Positions 1 to 7,659 of a DNA stretch of 32,515 nt are shown piece after piece. The stretch is from positions 1 through 32,515 of the forward strand of contig JAILQX010000003.1 in assembly GCA_024698705.1 (NCBI GenBank), written 5' to 3'. The notes below the pieces were generated by a model. It was not told where the DNA came from, did no database searches, and worked only from the letters and a program-made list of their open reading frames with translations. Origin of the DNA: Lachnospiraceae bacterium (GTDB taxonomy: Bacteria; Bacillota; Clostridia; Lachnospirales; Lachnospiraceae). Position numbers and translations under genes: made by a program. Each line of letters begins with the position of its first letter. The stretch's first letter is position 1.

Positions 1-16
1 GTGACCGCTGCTTGGC

Positions 17-751
17 TTAGCCATGGGCGCCTCCTTTCTTGGATACAAAAGCAAGACTTGTATCACTGGGAAAAGATATGATACGGATACCCATATCGGA
101 AAGTTTTTTGAAGCAATCATAATTGGCTGAGCCATATACAACAATAGTATGAGGATTAAGCACCTCAACCATTTTGAAAAGACCGGCTTCGAAGTCAGGA
201 CGGTTTTCAAGCTTATTAATCCCGCTTGCAACGGTCCCAATAGAAACAATGCTGTTATAAGGGATGCCGTCGAAACAGTAATCCCAGGTTTCTTCGGTTC
301 CCCAGCGGACATTATTAATGACAGAGATCCCCTGAGAGCCGAGCCAGAAGCCTAAAGCTCTCATGCGATACGTGTTATATCGCTTGATTGGATCAGGAAA
401 GTCCGCATTGGTTGAAAAGTCTGCAGTGATCACACCGGCAAAATGGCGGAGTACTTCCAGGGCTTTTGGGGGATAAAGCCATACGCTGCTCTTTGGACCG
501 TCAAACTTCTGATCATCAATGTAAAAATGCACATAGGCATCAATATGATAATCAGGCCTGGAGTTGTGATTTATCTTATGAAGGTGTTTGGCTTCTACAT
601 AAGATATCATTTTTGGGGGAATATCTTTAGAGGTGCAGGGACAGACAGGAATATCTGATCCTAAGACGAATTCAGCACCCTGAACCATAAAGGCATTCCA
701 CATGTCGGCGCATCCGTTACGAATGTGCTCTTCATTAGAATTATGAATCAT
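17..751 (-). CDS. DUF4417 domain protein
   Basis: A 244-residue protein that I recognise as DUF4417, an uncharacterised family often met on phages and other mobile elements. The C-terminal half has the family's typical run: a WD-x-CFDGIP stretch near residue 155, an IGTVASG stretch near 172, and a predicted beta strand with IVVYGSAN near 203. No membrane segment or signal peptide is visible. The start is well supported by a GGAGG ribosome binding site about 8 bases before the ATG. It is divergent from the unknown gene at 933, across a 181-bp gap holding a 16-bp near-palindrome. The molecular function is unknown; the family assignment is from recall of its conserved motifs. Confidence 0.8.
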   Translation of the reverse strand: MIHNSNEEHIRNGCADMWNAFMVQGAEFVLGSDIPVCPCTSKDIPPKMISYVEAKHLHKINHNSRPDYHIDAYVHFYIDDQKFDGPKSSVWLYPPKALEVLRHFAGVITADFSTNADFPDPIKRYNTYRMRALGFWLGSQGISVINNVRWGTEETWDYCFDGIPYNSIVSIGTVASGINKLENRPDFEAGLFKMVEVLNPHTIVVYGSANYDCFKKLSDMGIRIISFPSDTSLAFVSKKGGAHG

Positions 752-822
752 TGTGATTCCTCCTTCCTTTTAGAAGGTGAAACTACTTTCCGGTAGCAGA
801 ATCACAGATTGTTTAAATTGAT

Positions 823-838
823 GATGCTCCGGAACATC
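823..838. promoter_or_regulatory. operator-like near-palindrome in divergent gap
   Basis: The sequence GATGCTCCGGAACATC equals its own reverse complement at 14 of 16 positions. It sits in the gap between the divergent genes at 751 and 933, where a repressor site would be expected. No convincing promoter hexamers were found beside it, so the role is inferred from symmetry and position only. Confidence 0.3.
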
Positions 839-932
839 GTTGATCGGGCGACGAGCTATCATCGATTACAGATTACCAAAGACGTGAAAGGAGAAACATT
901 CCTGGAGTTTTCCTGGGATTGGATTTTTTAGG

Positions 933-2273
933 ATGAGTGAGTTATGCTTAGGAACATATTTGCAGATTCTTTACAATGCAAGAAACGAAGATAGGACCAA
1001 TACAAAAGTATTCTTTATCGGAGAGATTCTTTCCCTGCTGACAAATGATTTCGATTCGAGTAATACTGCAATGTCAAAATTATTCACGGGGATTAATAAT
1101 CCGACAAATGAACTTACTAAAAAAGCGGCGTGCCTAACTAAAGAAGTCTATCCAATATTTGTTGAGGACTTCAAAATGATTGTTATGCCGATGCTAAACC
1201 CTAACAAACTTTCTGATGCGGTAAAAATGTTAGAAGTTGCAATTGTAGAGGATTCGGATATTAACCATGATACTGAAGTGGATATAATTACCGGTCTGAA
1301 AAAAAGTGAATTACAGGGGAAGGTAGAAAATCAGGCAGATTTTTTTGCAGGAGTTTTTTTGTATGTTATGAAGTGTACAAGAAATCCCGGAAAGAGCGGA
1401 GTTGTTGGCTCTATCATGGAAAAGTTGATTAAAATTACACCTGATTATGTTTTCGTACCATGTAAAAATCAAAGCACTCATGTCTTGGAAAACGATGAAA
1501 CAAACTGTTCACGCAAAAGGAGAGAAGAAGAAAGATACGATGAGCAGATAGAACAAAAGGCTACAGCTTTTTGTATAAAATATGATTTGCAGAGAGACTG
1601 GATTCCACTTTGCCAGATTGCTCAAATTACCAACCCAACGAAGAAACACAGCAGAAAGATTTTTAACGATTTTTGCAAATGCACCCGCAGCGTTCAGGGA
1701 AAAATTTTGGAAATAAACGGTATTAAGAAATTTGAATTAGCTGGTGACGACTGGTGGTATGAGTATCTGGCCATGTTCAAAAATGATTACAGAAAATACG
1801 AGCTTGGTGCTGAGAGATACTTATATACTTTTAGTCAGTATTTTCCCAGATTACTGGAATATGGTGGAGAGCGCATCAATGATTATACGCAAATATCATT
1901 TGTGCCTAAAATCATCCCTCCTATGGTAATCTCAAAGAATTACAAACTCGATGTCGCAGGACTTATTGATGAATATATTCATTACAAAGAAGATAAGAAA
2001 TACAAAAAAGTATTAGAACCGCCTATGGACTTTATGTGGAGAGAACTGGACTTTGGCAGTTGCCCGGAACTTATGCTCACAGCTTTTCTGGCATTATTCA
2101 TTATCGGAACCTGTCGGGGAATACCGCTTCCGCAGGATGCTGAAATTCAGCCATTTGTTTTTAGTGGTATAGGTGCTTCTGATTTAGAAACTGCAGAGGA
2201 TATTTTCTATCAGACGATACTCACTTTATATGAAAACTATGAAGTTTGTACAAAATTAACCTCTCCTGATTGA
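933..2273 (+). CDS. protein of unknown function, 446 aa
   Basis: I do not recognise this protein. It appears all-soluble. The N-terminal ~170 residues look mainly helical, a short basic and charged linker (CSRKRREEERYDEQ) follows near residue 190, and the C-terminal part is rich in aromatic residues. There is no Walker motif, nuclease motif, zinc cluster or membrane span that I can identify. Codon use is more AT-rich than in downstream genes, which fits recent acquisition, and its divergent neighbour DUF4417 is a mobile-element-associated family. The start is uncertain: the reading frame is open back to 888, the ATG at 933 has no well-spaced ribosome binding site, and the nearest good one (AAGGAG at 888-893) is about 40 bases upstream with no in-frame ATG behind it. 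A defence or mobile-element role is possible but unproven. Confidence 0.6.
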   Translation: MSELCLGTYLQILYNARNEDRTNTKVFFIGEILSLLTNDFDSSNTAMSKLFTGINNPTNELTKKAACLTKEVYPIFVEDFKMIVMPMLNPNKLSDAVKMLEVAIVEDSDINHDTEVDIITGLKKSELQGKVENQADFFAGVFLYVMKCTRNPGKSGVVGSIMEKLIKITPDYVFVPCKNQSTHVLENDETNCSRKRREEERYDEQIEQKATAFCIKYDLQRDWIPLCQIAQITNPTKKHSRKIFNDFCKCTRSVQGKILEINGIKKFELAGDDWWYEYLAMFKNDYRKYELGAERYLYTFSQYFPRLLEYGGERINDYTQISFVPKIIPPMVISKNYKLDVAGLIDEYIHYKEDKKYKKVLEPPMDFMWRELDFGSCPELMLTAFLALFIIGTCRGIPLPQDAEIQPFVFSGIGASDLETAEDIFYQTILTLYENYEVCTKLTSPD

Positions 2274-2388
2274 AAAAGTAGGTTTTTGGTATGATTTCGG
2301 TAGGTTTTGAGTATTCTGTCTTTCAAAAAAATATGATAGAGTTACAATGACAGAAGTTGACGATGATGATCACTCCGGATTTAATGAA

Positions 2389-2426
2389 AGTACGAAAATA
2401 GTACGAGAATAGTACGTGAATAGTAC
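2389..2426 (+). repeat. 3.5 tandem copies of an 11-bp repeat upstream of grpB-like gene
   Basis: AGTACGAAAAT (2389), AGTACGAGAAT (2400) and AGTACGTGAAT (2411) are followed by a last AGTAC (2422). The 11-bp period is close to one helical turn, so each copy faces the same side of the DNA. The array ends 15 bp before a TATAAT box at 2442-2447 and occupies the place of the -35 element, as expected for activator binding sites. Confidence 0.75.
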
Positions 2427-2441
2427 CCGGGCCGGAAGAGT

Positions 2442-2447
2442 TATAAT
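2442..2447 (+). promoter_or_regulatory. -10 box of a probable activator-dependent promoter
   Basis: A perfect TATAAT lies 31 bases before the start codon of the gene at 2479. The position 17 bp upstream has no recognisable -35 hexamer; it is covered by the 11-bp direct repeats. This suggests transcription that needs a bound activator. A weaker alternative is TTGACG (2357) with TTAATG (2381) at 18-bp spacing. Confidence 0.5.
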
Positions 2448-2478
2448 GTATTTAAGGACCTGAAGAGGGGATGACCGA

Positions 2479-2991
2479 ATGATAAGCAAATATGTTGTGG
2501 TATTGCCCTATGACAGGCAGTGGGGACAGGATTTCCGGCAGATAAAAAATGAACTTAAGAATGCACTCGGAGATCTGGCTTTGAGGATCGAACATGTCGG
2601 AAGTACTTCTGTGCAGGGACTGTCTGCAAAACCGATCATTGATATTGATGTTGTCATAAAAGACTATACGGTCTTTGAAGATGTAGTATTCGCCCTGAAT
2701 AAGATCGGATACAGGCATGAGGGAAATATGGGTATTGAAGGTCGGGAGGCTTTTAAATACGATAACAAGGATCACCTTAAAAAGCACCATCTTTATGTCT
2801 GTCCGCAGGATTCAGCGGAACTTGCGCGGCACATTGCTTTCAGAGATCATCTGCGCCGGGACCCCGAGGCCGTACGGGAGTACAGCATGATCAAGGAGAA
2901 AGGCGCCGAGCTCTTTCCGTACGATATTGAAAGGTATATCGAATATAAATCACCCTTTATCGAAAAGATATACAGAGAAATAGGTATATAA
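2479..2991 (+). CDS. GrpB family protein
   Basis: A 170-residue GrpB/UPF0157 family protein, a fold related to nucleotidyltransferases. The family signature is clear: PYDRQW near residue 9, the EHVGSTSVQGLSAKPIIDID block at about 37-57 (the GSTS...KPIIDIDV pattern), and the C-terminal Y-x-x-x-K-x-P/F ending. Length is normal for the family. The start has a GAGGGG ribosome binding site. It has its own promoter region with 11-bp direct repeats and is followed 42 bp later by the hydrolase gene, so the two may be cotranscribed. The cellular substrate of this family is not firmly established; a nucleotidyl-transfer role is inferred from the family. Confidence 0.85.
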   Translation: MISKYVVVLPYDRQWGQDFRQIKNELKNALGDLALRIEHVGSTSVQGLSAKPIIDIDVVIKDYTVFEDVVFALNKIGYRHEGNMGIEGREAFKYDNKDHLKKHHLYVCPQDSAELARHIAFRDHLRRDPEAVREYSMIKEKGAELFPYDIERYIEYKSPFIEKIYREIGI

Positions 2992-3033
2992 CATGCGACG
3001 AGGAACAGAAACAGTCTTCCGAGGTAAATATAT

Positions 3034-4128
3034 ATGGATCACGAAATAAAGAAAAGATCAAAAAAGAAAATCGTTTTAATTATTTTTTTATGCGTTATCA
3101 TGCTGATGATCATCGGATGGGAGATGCTCTGCATCAGTATATATAATGCTAACTTTAATGTGCGCTGCGACAGTTATGAGCCGATCATGCTTCGCACGGA
3201 GGATTTTAGCGGACTAAGTTGTGATGAATACTCGTTTCCCTCCGATAAGGGGCAGATGCTTGCAGGATATTTGTACAGAGTGGGTGAAGATCAACACGGG
3301 ATAGTGGTGATCGCTCATGGATTTGGTGACGGAGGCCACAATTCCTACATGGACTGCGCAGATTATTTTGCACGAAACGGCTATTATGTTTTTGCTTATG
3401 ATGCTACCGGAGCAGATAAAAGTGAGGGAGAAGGTGTAGGTGGCGTCCCACAGGGCGTGATAGATCTTGAACATGCCATTTCCTTTGTTGAAGCGAATGA
3501 TGATATCCCCGATCTGCCGATCGTTCTTTTCGGACACAGCTGGGGAGCGTACAGTGTATGCAGTGTTTTGACATATCACCCTGAGGTAAGGGCGGTTATT
3601 GAATGTTCGGGTTTTAACCGGTCGTCAGACATGTTTGAGTCGGGCGGAAAATCACAGGCCGGTGATGTCATTTATGCGATGACACCTTTTGTCAGGATCT
3701 ATGAACTGTTTAAGTATGGTAAATATGCGTCAAATACCGCAATGGACGGTTTCCGGTCTACAGATGCATCCGTGATGATCGTTCACAGTGCGGATGATGA
3801 CGTGATAGGAATAGAATACGGGTATGATCGGTTTTATGAGAAATTTAAGGATGATGCCCGTTTCACATTCATCAGATTTGAGGATAGGGGACACAACAGT
3901 ATCCTAAACGATCCGGATAATACTTATTTAGACGAATTCAACGCCGGATTGGATTCATGGCTTAAGACACTTGATTATGATAATAAATCTGAGGAAAACA
4001 GGGACCGCTTCATAAAAGATAAAGCAGATTACATCACAGAGAACCTTGATCACGCAAGGTGGAGCCATCGTCTGGATAAAGATCTGTTTGATAAGTTTTT
4101 GGGCTTTTATGACAGGGCGATACAGTGA
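3034..4128 (+). CDS. membrane-anchored alpha/beta hydrolase
   Basis: A 364-residue serine hydrolase of the alpha/beta fold. Residues 1-12 are basic and residues 13-32 form one hydrophobic segment, so the enzyme is probably anchored with its catalytic domain outside the cell. Catalytic features: HGFGDGG near 95-101 (oxyanion region), the nucleophile elbow GHSWG at 167-171 (Ser169), an Asp in HSADDD at 251-256, and His287 in DRGHN. These look like a complete triad. The GAGG site 8 bases before the ATG supports this start. Similar proteins are annotated as lysophospholipase- or peptidase-like hydrolases; the substrate cannot be told from sequence. Confidence 0.85.
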   Translation: MDHEIKKRSKKKIVLIIFLCVIMLMIIGWEMLCISIYNANFNVRCDSYEPIMLRTEDFSGLSCDEYSFPSDKGQMLAGYLYRVGEDQHGIVVIAHGFGDGGHNSYMDCADYFARNGYYVFAYDATGADKSEGEGVGGVPQGVIDLEHAISFVEANDDIPDLPIVLFGHSWGAYSVCSVLTYHPEVRAVIECSGFNRSSDMFESGGKSQAGDVIYAMTPFVRIYELFKYGKYASNTAMDGFRSTDASVMIVHSADDDVIGIEYGYDRFYEKFKDDARFTFIRFEDRGHNSILNDPDNTYLDEFNAGLDSWLKTLDYDNKSEENRDRFIKDKADYITENLDHARWSHRLDKDLFDKFLGFYDRAIQ

Positions 4129-4193
4129 CAGACTGATCGCAGCTTGTCGGGGGTTTGCACCCGGACACTAAATTTGATATCATTAGAATGAAC

Positions 4194-4224
4194 AATACAC
4201 AGGGGCTGTACAGACCTGTGTATT
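4194..4224. repeat. perfect 10-bp inverted repeat
   Basis: AATACACAGG (4194-4203) and CCTGTGTATT (4215-4224) are perfect inverted copies around an 11-base loop. There is no following T-run, so it is either a weak terminator for the hydrolase gene or a protein-binding dyad upstream of the exporter leader. Confidence 0.5.
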
Positions 4225-4272
4225 CATATTTACATCAATATTGTTAGAGTGTGTAAAGGAAGGGATAAGACC

Positions 4273-4311
4273 ATGATTCTTTGTATTGCATCAGCTCCAT
4301 GCAGGGTTTGA
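4273..4311 (+). CDS. possible 12-aa leader peptide of the MFS exporter
   Basis: A 12-codon ORF (MILCIASAPCRV) preceded by a well-placed AAGGAAGG ribosome binding site. Its last codons and stop fall in the first arm and loop of the hairpin at 4295-4326. A short translated ORF whose end overlaps a hairpin ahead of a drug-type exporter is the layout of drug-sensing attenuators such as those of erm genes. Two further mini-ORFs (4321-4344 and 4341-4418) overlap each other and the exporter start. This is a prediction; short ORFs arise by chance. Confidence 0.35.
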   Translation: MILCIASAPCRV

Positions 4312-4326
4312 GGAAACTGTATGGAG
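4295..4326 (+). promoter_or_regulatory. leader hairpin upstream of MFS exporter
   Basis: CTCCATGCAG (4295-4304) pairs with CTGTATGGAG (4317-4326) over 10 bp, with one G-U pair and a 12-base loop. The stop codon of the 12-codon leader ORF lies in the loop, so a ribosome finishing or stalling on the leader would prevent the stem from forming. No T-run follows, so any control would be translational or through another structure. Confidence 0.4.
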
Positions 4327-4398
4327 AAACGGATAATAAAATGATACGTATATCCTCAGACTTTGCTTCTGAAATAAAGATAAAAAAGGAGCAAAGAA

Positions 4399-5682
4399 AT
4401 GAAAACAAAAAATACATATGATCTGAAAAATTTTTATATTCTGTGGAGTACACAGAGTTTATCACAGCTGGGAAGCAGTATCACAGCATTTGCACTGACA
4501 TTATGGCTGTATGAGACAACCGGCTCAGCATTAAGTACGGCTGCGTTGACGATCTGCTCATATGCGCCTTATGTTGTTATGAGTATATTTGCAGGTGCGT
4601 TGACGGACAGGTTCGATAAGAAAAGAACAATGCTCGTATGTGATACACTGGCCGCGTTATGCACTATTATCGTTTTTTTACTCTACAGATCGGGTAACCT
4701 TGCGATATGGCATCTTTATGCGATAAATGCCTTTTCGGGTCTCATGAATACGGTTCAGCAACCGGCAAGCGAAGTGACGATGACATTGATCGTGCCCAAA
4801 GAAAGATACCAGAAAGCAAGTGCGTTAAAGTCGCTTTCAAGGTCGCTCATATCGGTACTGAATCCGCTTATAGCCGCGGCTTTGTATTCGCTGGCGGGAC
4901 TGGATATCGTGATCGCAACGGATATCATAAGCTTTGCAATAGCATTTGCTGCATTGGCATTATTTATCAAAATGCCCGAAGTAACAGTTGTGAAGAAAGA
5001 AAGTACTATCAAACTTGTCAGGGAGGGACTGGGATTCTTAAAACAGACTCCGATGGTGTTAACCATGCTTTTGTTCATGTCGGGTGTTAATCTTATCGCA
5101 TCGGCTTTTGATGCAACCCTTCCGGGGTATGTAATACCCAATCCGAAAGGCGGGACCAATGTACTCGGAATAGTAACAAGTTCGGCAGGTCTGGCTATGA
5201 TAGCCGGAAGTCTGATCGCGGCACATTTGCCAAAGCCAAAGGACAGAGTTAAGGTGGTATATGTCACGATGCTCATATCACTCGGAAGCGAGAATTTTCT
5301 GCTTGCATTTTCAAGGGAACCCGTGCTCTGGTGCATCGGTCAGATCATCGGATGGATACTTGTTCCGATCATGAGTACAAATCTGGAGGTCATATTGCGC
5401 AATACTATACCTGTAGAATTGCAGGGGAGGGTATATGCATGCAGAAACACCTTACAGTTTTTCACGATACCGATAGGCCTTTTTATCGGCGGACTCATGG
5501 TGGACAATGTGTGTGAACCATATATGGAGACGCACGGAAAGTCTGCTGCGCTTACAGCGATGTTCGGTTCGGGAAAAGGTAGCGGCGCCGCGATGATGAT
5601 GCTCATACTCGGAGTGGTCGGAAGCATATTATGCTTTGTTACAGGTAGAAGATTAAAGAAGTATCATTATACCGAAGGCTGA
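4399..5682 (+). CDS. MFS transporter, macrolide-efflux-like (DHA3 type)
   Basis: A 427-residue major facilitator protein with about 12 hydrophobic segments and the loop 2-3 signature GALTDRFDKKRTM near residues 69-82. The start (LWSTQSLSQLGSSITAFAL) is typical of the DHA3/MefA-like group of proton-driven exporters. A GGAG site 9 bases before the ATG fixes the start. The gene stands alone, with a 270-bp leader holding a short ORF and hairpin, and a strong terminator downstream at 5732. Drug export is inferred from the family; the substrate is unknown. Confidence 0.85.
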   Translation: MKTKNTYDLKNFYILWSTQSLSQLGSSITAFALTLWLYETTGSALSTAALTICSYAPYVVMSIFAGALTDRFDKKRTMLVCDTLAALCTIIVFLLYRSGNLAIWHLYAINAFSGLMNTVQQPASEVTMTLIVPKERYQKASALKSLSRSLISVLNPLIAAALYSLAGLDIVIATDIISFAIAFAALALFIKMPEVTVVKKESTIKLVREGLGFLKQTPMVLTMLLFMSGVNLIASAFDATLPGYVIPNPKGGTNVLGIVTSSAGLAMIAGSLIAAHLPKPKDRVKVVYVTMLISLGSENFLLAFSREPVLWCIGQIIGWILVPIMSTNLEVILRNTIPVELQGRVYACRNTLQFFTIPIGLFIGGLMVDNVCEPYMETHGKSAALTAMFGSGKGSGAAMMMLILGVVGSILCFVTGRRLKKYHYTEG

Positions 5683-5731
5683 TCTGAGTGGTGATCTGAA
5701 AATACGATCGGATATAAAAACATATAACGGC

Positions 5732-5764
5732 AAAGGAACCGGAGTTATAAACCGGTTCCTTTTT
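5732..5764 (+). terminator. rho-independent terminator of the MFS gene
   Basis: AAAGGAACCGG (5732-5742) pairs with CCGGTTCCTTT (5752-5762) around a 9-base loop, followed by a short T-run. Confidence 0.9.
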
Positions 5765-5789
5765 GCATACGGAAAAGAATAAAAATCCC

Positions 5790-5818
5790 GTGCCATATAT
5801 GAGCGAAAATGGTATTAT
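5790..5818 (+). promoter_or_regulatory. probable promoter of the TIGR04076 gene
   Basis: GTGCCA (5790-5795) and TATTAT (5813-5818) are separated by 17 bp and lie about 40 bp before the start codon. The -35 is a 4 of 6 match. Confidence 0.45.
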
Positions 5819-5856
5819 AGACATAGTTAAGATACATAATACCAAGGAGAATGAAC

Positions 5857-6219
5857 ATGAAAAAGTGGTATGATGAGGAATATGAATTCAGCATTGAAGT
5901 GACGGGATTTCTTCACGGAGACCATACGGAAAGATATTGCCGTAACGGTGAAGAGATCGGTGATAAGTATACATGCACCTACGGTTGTCCGGTCAATAAG
6001 GACGGATACGGGATCTGCTCAAAGACCATGATGATGCTTTATCCGGTCATGGAAGCCGTCAGAAGCGGAGGAGATCTTGAAAATATAGGCGGTGACGGTA
6101 AATACACCAAAACCATCGTATGTCCGGACGGATGTGTGATATTTAAACTGACAGCCACACCATTGGGAAATGAAAACTTTCATAAAGGCGGCTTCTGGGA
6201 TTATCCGGATGAGACATGA
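5857..6219 (+). CDS. TIGR04076 family small protein
   Basis: A 120-residue protein that matches the TIGR04076 family. It has the family's Cys-rich middle (ATG followed by YGCPVNKDGYGICSK near residues 40-55), the LYP-x-x-E-x-x-R-x-GG motif near 60-73, and the CPDG motif near 90. The function of the family is unknown; the conserved cysteines could bind a metal. The ATG at 5857 is preferred over one at 5851 because AAGGAG (5844-5849) is 7 bases from 5857 but only 1 base from 5851. The degV gene follows 34 bp later and is probably cotranscribed. Confidence 0.8.
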   Translation: MKKWYDEEYEFSIEVTGFLHGDHTERYCRNGEEIGDKYTCTYGCPVNKDGYGICSKTMMMLYPVMEAVRSGGDLENIGGDGKYTKTIVCPDGCVIFKLTATPLGNENFHKGGFWDYPDET

Positions 6220-6253
6220 GTAAATACATTAAAAGATAAGGATGAGTGAAAGT

Positions 6254-7099
6254 ATGATTAAGATCATTTCGGACAGCACCTGCGATCTGTCAAAAGAAAT
6301 TATAGAAAGATACGATATAGAGATCATCCCTCTGCATGTGATCATGGGAGATGATGAGAGAGAGGACGGGGTAAACGTAACGCCCGATGAACTGTACAAG
6401 TGGTCGGATGCACATAAGACCACGCCGGGAACTTCAGCAATTGCGATAGATAAGGCAATGGAGGTATTTGACAAATATAAAGATGATGAGATCATTGCTT
6501 TTGCCATTTCGGCAGATATGTCCGCCACCTGCAATGTCATGAGGATGGCAGCTGAAGAACTCGGAAGAGAGGATAAGATACATGTGATCGATTCCGCAAA
6601 TCTTTCGACAGGTGTCGGTCACCTTGTAGTGGAAGCCGCCATAATGGCCGGGAACGGCCTTGCTGCGGAGGAGATAGTTTCCGAGATCGAAGCTTTAAAG
6701 CCACGCGTTAGGGCCAGCTTTGTCGTGGATACTCTGGTTTATCTTCAAAGAGGCGGAAGGTGCTCAAGTGTCGCTGCGATCGCAGGCGGGATACTTAAAC
6801 TTCATCCGAGGATCATTGTTGAAAACGGTAAGATGAGTGCCAATAAGAAATACAGGGGACGCCTTGAGAATGTGATCCTTGAGTACACCAAAGATATGGA
6901 GAGCGGCCTTTTGAGTGCAAAAAAAGACAGGGTTTTCATAACCCACTCGGGATGTGATCCGGAGACTGTCGATAAGGTAAGGGATTATCTTAAGGGACTT
7001 GAACATTTCGATGAGATCATAGAGACAAGAGCGGGAAGTGTTATCTCAAGCCATTGCGGCCCGGGAACCCTGGGAGTGCTGTATATAGCGGACAAATAA
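6254..7099 (+). CDS. DegV family fatty-acid-binding protein
   Basis: A 281-residue DegV protein. Members bind a fatty acid and, with FakA-type kinases, supply acyl phosphate for lipid synthesis. The opening IKIISDSTCDLS, the PGTSA motif near residue 58, and the TLVYLQRGGRCS block near 160 are characteristic, and the length is normal. I prefer the ATG at 6254 over 6242 because the AAGGATG ribosome binding site overlaps the upstream ATG, and DegV proteins begin close to the I-x-x-D-S-T motif. No fakA kinase gene is nearby, so which kinase it works with is unknown. Confidence 0.92.
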   Translation: MIKIISDSTCDLSKEIIERYDIEIIPLHVIMGDDEREDGVNVTPDELYKWSDAHKTTPGTSAIAIDKAMEVFDKYKDDEIIAFAISADMSATCNVMRMAAEELGREDKIHVIDSANLSTGVGHLVVEAAIMAGNGLAAEEIVSEIEALKPRVRASFVVDTLVYLQRGGRCSSVAAIAGGILKLHPRIIVENGKMSANKKYRGRLENVILEYTKDMESGLLSAKKDRVFITHSGCDPETVDKVRDYLKGLEHFDEIIETRAGSVISSHCGPGTLGVLYIADK

Positions 7100-7149
7100 C
7101 AGTATTGGGCTTAACAGCAAATAAACTGTATAGGAAACGGAGGCGGAAC

Positions 7150-7659
7150 ATGGATAAACAAATGCGAACAGTCGGTATCAAAATGAGTATTATGATGTCT
7201 GTTACAATGAGTCTGGTGCTTTCTCTTGTGGGAACACTGCTTGGAGGACATTTCAACATCCCGTCATGGCTTATTTCATTTGCTGTTTCACTTATCATTT
7301 CACTTCTGATTGGCTTGGCGGTACCGATCAAAAAGATCGTAGATGCATTCTGCGATAAGTGCAATACCGATCCGCAAAGCATGAAAGGAAACCTTTTAAG
7401 CGGAATAATATCGGATATCATTTACACACCGATCATAACCGTGATCATGGTCATCGTCATGCTTAAAAGTGCCGCAAAACATGCTCCGGCAGGAGCGGTG
7501 CCCCCGGTATCAAGAGTTCTCCCCGTATCTCTCATAGTATGTATGATGGTCGGATATATTGTCATAATAACGGTGCAGCCGCTGCTTATCAAAATGCTTA
7601 CAAAGAATCTGCGTGGAAATGGAATGCAACTTCAGATGAAAGAAGAGGATAAACAATGA
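7150..7659 (+). CDS. four-helix membrane protein, DUF2798-like
   Basis: A 169-residue membrane protein with four predicted helices in two similar pairs: residues about 6-28 and 34-54, then 80-98 and 120-144. The hairpin pattern (IKMSIMMSVTMSL... then I-S-F-x-V-S...P) resembles DUF2798, an uncharacterised family. Start: the reading frame is open back to 7054, but GGAGGC lies just before the ATG at 7150. Its stop overlaps the start of the MutS-like gene by four bases (ATGA), which implies translational coupling. Function is unknown. Confidence 0.7.
   Translation: MDKQMRTVGIKMSIMMSVTMSLVLSLVGTLLGGHFNIPSWLISFAVSLIISLLIGLAVPIKKIVDAFCDKCNTDPQSMKGNLLSGIISDIIYTPIITVIMVIVMLKSAAKHAPAGAVPPVSRVLPVSLIVCMMVGYIVIITVQPLLIKMLTKNLRGNGMQLQMKEEDKQ

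Noticed and set aside
2274-2341. Terminator after the 446-residue gene
   Set aside because: The stretch is T-rich with several poly-T tracts but I found no convincing stem.
4755-5336. 193-codon reverse-strand ORF within the MFS gene
   Set aside because: It is antisense to a clear transporter gene and resembles no protein family.
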